Assembly: GCF_003290025.1 (NCBI RefSeq)
Contig: NZ_QNHG01000002.1
Coordinates: 508,941 to 572,940, forward strand
DNA from: Pseudogemmobacter bohemicus
GTDB lineage: Bacteria; Pseudomonadota; Alphaproteobacteria; Rhodobacterales; Rhodobacteraceae
Reading direction: 5' to 3'
Length of the DNA: 64,000 nt
Positions 60,701 to 64,000 of the stretch are shown in pieces. Numbering within the stretch: the first letter of the stretch is position 1; each line of letters starts with the position of its first letter. The position numbers were made by a program, and so were the translations under genes. The notes under the pieces were generated by a model. That model ran no database searches. It was not told the DNA's origin and was given only the letters and a program-made list of their open reading frames with translations.

Positions 60701-62314
60701 ATGGCCACGTTTGACTATATCATCATCGGGGCGGGCTCGGCCGGCGCGGTTCTGGCCGACCGGCTGAGCGCCTCGGGCCGCCTTTCCGTCTTGCTGCTTG
60801 AGGCGGGCGGCAGTGACCGGCGGTTTATGATCCGGATGCCGGCGGGCTATGGCCACAGCTTTTACAATCCGAACGTGAACTGGTGTTTCTGGACCGGCCC
60901 GCAAGAAGCGCTGGCAGGGCGACAATCCTACTGGCCGCGCGGCAAGGTGCTGGGTGGGTCGTCCTCGATCAATGCCATGGTCTGGGTGCGCGGCCAGAGC
61001 GGCGATTTCGACGACTGGCAGGCGCATGGCAATCCGGGCTGGGGATGGGATGATGTGCTGCCGCATTTCCGCGCCATCGAGAGCTGGGAAGGCGGCGAGG
61101 ATGCCTTTCGCGGCGGCTCGGGCGGGGTCAGGGTCAGCAGCATGGCAGGATCGGTGCATCCCCTCAGCCACAGCTGGCTGGCGGCGGCGAAAAGCGCGGG
61201 TTTCGCGGAAAGCCCGGATTATAACGGCGCCACGGCAGAGGGCGTTTCGATCTACCAGATCAGCGCGGCAAAGGGGCTGCGGTCTTCCTCGGCGACGGCT
61301 TTCCTGCATCCGGCGATGCGGCGGGCCAATCTGCGGGTGGAAACCGGCGCGCTGGTCCATCGGGTGGTGACCCGGGACGGGCGGGCCACGGGGGTCGAAT
61401 ACGCGCAAAACGGCCAGATCCTGACCGCAACGGCGCGGGCCGAGGTGATCCTTTCGGCGGGGGCGGTGCTCTCGCCGGTGATCCTGCAACGCTCGGGGCT
61501 GGGGCCGGGGGCTTTGCTGCAGGAAAAGGGCGTTGCGGTGATCCGCGACTTGCCAGCGATTGGCGCTAACCTCCAGGATCATCTGGGGATCGACTATCTG
61601 TTCCGCTCGCGCGTTCCGACGCTGAACAGCCAGCTCAGGCCGTGGTTGGGCCGGGTCATGCTGGGGCTGCGTTATATGCTGATGCGCGACGGGCCGCTGG
61701 CGATTTCGGTCAACCAGGCGGGGGGGTTTGTGCGCTCGCGCCCCGGGCTCGACCGGGTGGATCAGCAGCTGTATTTCTCGCCGGCCAGCTATTCGAAACC
61801 GACGCCGGGGCGGCGGCGGCTGACGCTGCCCGACCCGTTTCCGGGGTTTTTCATCGGCATCCAGCCCTGCCGGCCGGAAAGCCGGGGGCGGATCAGCCTG
61901 GCCTCGGCAGACCCGCATGATGCGCCGCTGATCGAGCCGAATTACCTTTCCGCGCCCGGAGATATGGCGCAGATGATCGACGGTGTAAGGCTGATCCGGC
62001 GCATTGCGGAACGGCCCGAGATTGCCCGCTATATCGAGGCCGAAATGCAGCCCGGCCCGGATATCAGCGATGAAGAGGCGCTGATCGAAGATATCCGCGC
62101 GCGTTCGGGCAGCGTGTTCCATGCCTGCGGCACCTGCCGGATGGGGCCGGATGACGGCAGCAACGCCGTCGATGCGCAGCTGCGGCTTTACGGGGTGGAT
62201 GGACTGAGAGTGGTCGATGCCTCGGCCTTTCCGAATGTGACCTCCGGCAATATCAACGCGCCGGTGATCATGCTGGCCGACCGGGCGGCCTCGCTGATCC
62301 TGGCGGGGAACTGA
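60701..62314 (+). CDS. GMC-family FAD oxidoreductase (choline/alcohol dehydrogenase-like)
   Basis: This 537-residue flavoprotein has the FAD motif YIIIGAGSAGAVLADRLSASG with LLLEAGG, the GMC signature 1 WPRGKVLGGSSSINAMVWVRG, signature 2 AGAVLSPVILQRSGLGP, and the C-terminal catalytic His region in VFHACGTCRMG with VVDASAFPNVTSGNINAPVIMLADRAA. It oxidises an alcohol with FAD; choline, polyethylene glycol or aryl alcohols are typical substrates of relatives. GGTGGAGCC precedes the ATG. It is convergent with, and overlaps at its 3' end, the MocR-type regulator gene. No electron acceptor gene is nearby. Confidence 0.92.
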   Translation: MATFDYIIIGAGSAGAVLADRLSASGRLSVLLLEAGGSDRRFMIRMPAGYGHSFYNPNVNWCFWTGPQEALAGRQSYWPRGKVLGGSSSINAMVWVRGQSGDFDDWQAHGNPGWGWDDVLPHFRAIESWEGGEDAFRGGSGGVRVSSMAGSVHPLSHSWLAAAKSAGFAESPDYNGATAEGVSIYQISAAKGLRSSSATAFLHPAMRRANLRVETGALVHRVVTRDGRATGVEYAQNGQILTATARAEVILSAGAVLSPVILQRSGLGPGALLQEKGVAVIRDLPAIGANLQDHLGIDYLFRSRVPTLNSQLRPWLGRVMLGLRYMLMRDGPLAISVNQAGGFVRSRPGLDRVDQQLYFSPASYSKPTPGRRRLTLPDPFPGFFIGIQPCRPESRGRISLASADPHDAPLIEPNYLSAPGDMAQMIDGVRLIRRIAERPEIARYIEAEMQPGPDISDEEALIEDIRARSGSVFHACGTCRMGPDDGSNAVDAQLRLYGVDGLRVVDASAFPNVTSGNINAPVIMLADRAASLILAGN

Positions 62315-63818
62315 TCTGGCCGCTGATTTGCGCCTCAAGGACTGAAGCCAGTACATCAACCCCGCGCTGGATCGCGCGGGGAGGGATGGCGGTGACGCCC
62401 AGCACGAGGCCCGCAGGGCAGGGGTCGGGGCCAAAGCGAAAGCGGTCCAGCCCCGAGACCACCAGCCCCGCCGCCTCGCAGCCCGGGACCACGCCGGTCT
62501 CGGTCAAAGCGGGATGGGCGAAGGTGGCGATCCGGTGGAACCCCGCCACCGGGCGCGAGGGCAGCGCCATCAACCCGGTCAGCCGGGCGGCGGCGGCATC
62601 GGTAAAGGCGTTGTGGCGGGCGGCATAGATCTCGCGCATCCGGCGCAGATGGGTGGCGAAATGACCCTCTGCGATAAAGCGGGCCAGCACGGCCTGGCTG
62701 TCCAGCGACACGCCTTGCAGGAAGGCGCGCGAGAGATGCGAAAAGACATCAACCAGCGGCGGCGGCGCGATGTAGAACCCCAGTCGCAGCGCAGGAAACA
62801 GGTTCTTGGAAAAGGTGCCGACATAGATCACCCGATCGGCGCGGTCGGCGCTTTTCAGGGTCGGCAGCGGGCGGCCATCATAGCGGAATTCACCGTCGTA
62901 ATCATCCTCGACGATCCAGCCGTCGCAGTCATAGGCGGCGCGCAAGAGCGCCGCGCGGCGGGCAAGGCTCATCTCGGCCCCGGTCGGATGCTGATGCGAG
63001 GGCGTGACAAAGGCCAGCCGGAACGCGGGCGCGCGGGCAAGGCCCTCCCCGACATCCAGCCCTTCGTGATCCACCGGCACCGGCACCAGATCGGCGCCGC
63101 AGGCGATCAGGCTGTTCCTCGCCCCGATGGCGCCGGGGTTCTCGAACCAGACCGGGTCGCCGGGGTTCAGCAGCACCCGGCCGATCAGGTCAAAGGCCTG
63201 CTGCGCGCCGGCGGTGATGAACACTTGTTCAGGGTCGCAGGAAACGCCGCGATTGGCGCGCAGGTGATCGGCAATGGCGCGGCGCAGATCCGGGTCGCCC
63301 TCGGGTTCGGTATAGCCGAGGATGCGGCCGCGGGTCGATCTCCAGTGGCTTGCCGTCAGCCTGGCCCAGATCGCCAGCGGGAAACTGTCGAAATCCGGCA
63401 GGCCGGTGACAAAGGCGCGCGGTTGATGCGGATGCGGCAGGCGCTGGCGAAAGCGCTGCGAGGCGGCGCCGATGGTGGTTGAAAGCCGGGTGGTGAGGGT
63501 CTCGGGCGGTGGCTCGACGCCGATTATCTCTTGCGGCAGATCCGTGCCGGCCTGGGCCGAGACATAAGAGCCCGAGCCGGTCCTCGCCTCGATCAGCCCT
63601 TCGGACAGCAGGCGGTCATAGACCGCGACGGCAGTGGTGCGCGAGATGTCGAGATCCAGCGCGAGGCTGCGGCTGGACGGCAGCCGCCGCCCGGCGGGCA
63701 GGTCTCCGGCAAGGATCAGCCCGCGCAGGGCGGCATAGACCTGCAACGTGACGGAGGCAGGCAGGCTGCGGTCGATGCGCAGATCGAAAAGCAGCTCTCC
63801 TGACGAGCGTTTCACCAA
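62268..63818 (-). CDS. MocR/PdxR-type GntR regulator with aminotransferase domain
   Basis: This 516-residue protein joins an N-terminal GntR winged helix (QVYAALRGLILAGDLPAGRRLPSSRSLALDLDISRTTAVAVYDRLLSEGLIEARTGSGSYV) to a PLP-binding aminotransferase-I domain. The latter includes ITAGAQQAFDLIGRVLLNPGDPVWFENPG, SHQHPTGAEMS, EDDYDGEFRY and the PLP-lysine in YVGTFSKNLFPALRLGF. MocR proteins sense PLP adducts of amines or amino acids. It is divergent from the enolase-superfamily gene at the window edge, which it may control. Its last ~16 codons overlap the 3' end of the GMC gene. Confidence 0.92.
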   Translation of the reverse strand: MVKRSSGELLFDLRIDRSLPASVTLQVYAALRGLILAGDLPAGRRLPSSRSLALDLDISRTTAVAVYDRLLSEGLIEARTGSGSYVSAQAGTDLPQEIIGVEPPPETLTTRLSTTIGAASQRFRQRLPHPHQPRAFVTGLPDFDSFPLAIWARLTASHWRSTRGRILGYTEPEGDPDLRRAIADHLRANRGVSCDPEQVFITAGAQQAFDLIGRVLLNPGDPVWFENPGAIGARNSLIACGADLVPVPVDHEGLDVGEGLARAPAFRLAFVTPSHQHPTGAEMSLARRAALLRAAYDCDGWIVEDDYDGEFRYDGRPLPTLKSADRADRVIYVGTFSKNLFPALRLGFYIAPPPLVDVFSHLSRAFLQGVSLDSQAVLARFIAEGHFATHLRRMREIYAARHNAFTDAAAARLTGLMALPSRPVAGFHRIATFAHPALTETGVVPGCEAAGLVVSGLDRFRFGPDPCPAGLVLGVTAIPPRAIQRGVDVLASVLEAQISGQISSPPGSARPPGRPA

Positions 63819-63947
63819 TCCTGTAACCCTCCCCGCGCGGCCCCAGGCTGCAACCGGTTTCCGATAATTTCGAAAGTGGACCTTATCCCCCCTGTCCGGG
63901 CCGGGGCAATCTCCTGCTGACAGGCAACCCGACGCGAGGAGAAAGCC

Positions 63948-64000
63948 GTGAAGATCACCCGTATCGAGACCTTTTCCTCCCGCTATATCGGATTCGTGCG
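63948..64000 (+). CDS. Enolase-superfamily (mandelate racemase/muconate lactonizing) enzyme, partial
   Basis: The last 53 bases begin a gene at a GTG behind CGAGGAGAAAGCC. It reads MKITRIETFSSRYIGFV, the characteristic N-terminal capping-domain strand of mandelate-racemase-type acid-sugar dehydratases and racemases. Only 17 codons are visible, so subgroup and substrate cannot be judged. It is divergent from the MocR-type regulator. Confidence 0.6.
   Translation, partial: MKITRIETFSSRYIGFV

Noticed and set aside
60551-62434. 627-codon minus-strand frame opposite the GMC gene
   Set aside because: Composition is His/Arg/Pro-rich without any family motif; the GMC gene on the plus strand is certain.

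Overview
The window is GC-rich DNA with codon use, gene types and operon style typical of an alphaproteobacterium. The nearest match by eye is Rhodobacteraceae (Paracoccus/Rhodobacter-like); this is inference, because no rRNA or tRNA gene is present to confirm it. Almost every gene is a transporter, a catabolic enzyme, a local regulator or part of a polysaccharide locus. Several insertion-sequence relics and broken genes are present. This looks like an accessory region, possibly a chromid, megaplasmid or chromosomal island.

Layout. (1) 15-4828: siderophore module with an AraC regulator, a TonB-dependent receptor and an exported enterochelin-esterase-like hydrolase. (2) 4836-7374: divergent davA/davB pair for lysine to 5-aminovaleramide to 5-aminovalerate. 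(3) 7379-16858: an eight-gene minus-strand operon (TRAP transporter, HpaI-type aldolase, DUF6282 hydrolase, BKACE, quinone reductase, 3-hydroxyisobutyryl-CoA hydrolase-like protein), with a divergent cupin gene and an IclR regulator. (4) 16945-18547: a small unknown gene facing a decayed unknown gene. (5) 18570-30340: a second catabolic operon with a ribose-type ABC transporter, acetoin-dehydrogenase-like E1alpha/E1beta/E2, an AhpD-like protein, an FGGY kinase and two SDRs, facing a SorC-family regulator. (6) 30682-33857: a NERD-domain UvrD-like helicase behind a truncated, frameshifted DrmB (DUF1998) gene, a decayed relative of DISARM-type defence. (7) 34239-40483: AraC regulator, carbohydrate ABC transporter (MalEFGK type) and a xylitol-dehydrogenase-like enzyme. 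(8) 40497-43768: an IS1182-family relic, a preA-like gene lacking its Fe-S domain, and an IS66-family relic. (9) 44442-59807: a group-4-capsule/Yjb-type exopolysaccharide locus (YjbE-like protein, dead initiating glycosyltransferase, wza-wzb-wzc-yjbH-yjbF, sulfotransferase-like protein, glycosyltransferase, deacetylase, AT-rich GNAT gene, UDP-glucuronate epimerase, 3'-truncated nucleotide-sugar dehydrogenase). (10) 59796-60593: a rearrangement scar joining fragments of formate dehydrogenase alpha subunit and FdhE. (11) 60701-64000: GMC oxidoreductase, MocR-type regulator and the first bases of an enolase-superfamily gene.

The most unusual content lies in two uncharacterised catabolic operons: BKACE/TRAP, and ABC/acetoin-dehydrogenase/kinase/SDR. 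Next come the decayed DrmB + NERD-helicase pair and the record of rearrangement around the exopolysaccharide locus. No tRNA, rRNA, CRISPR array or intact mobile element was seen.
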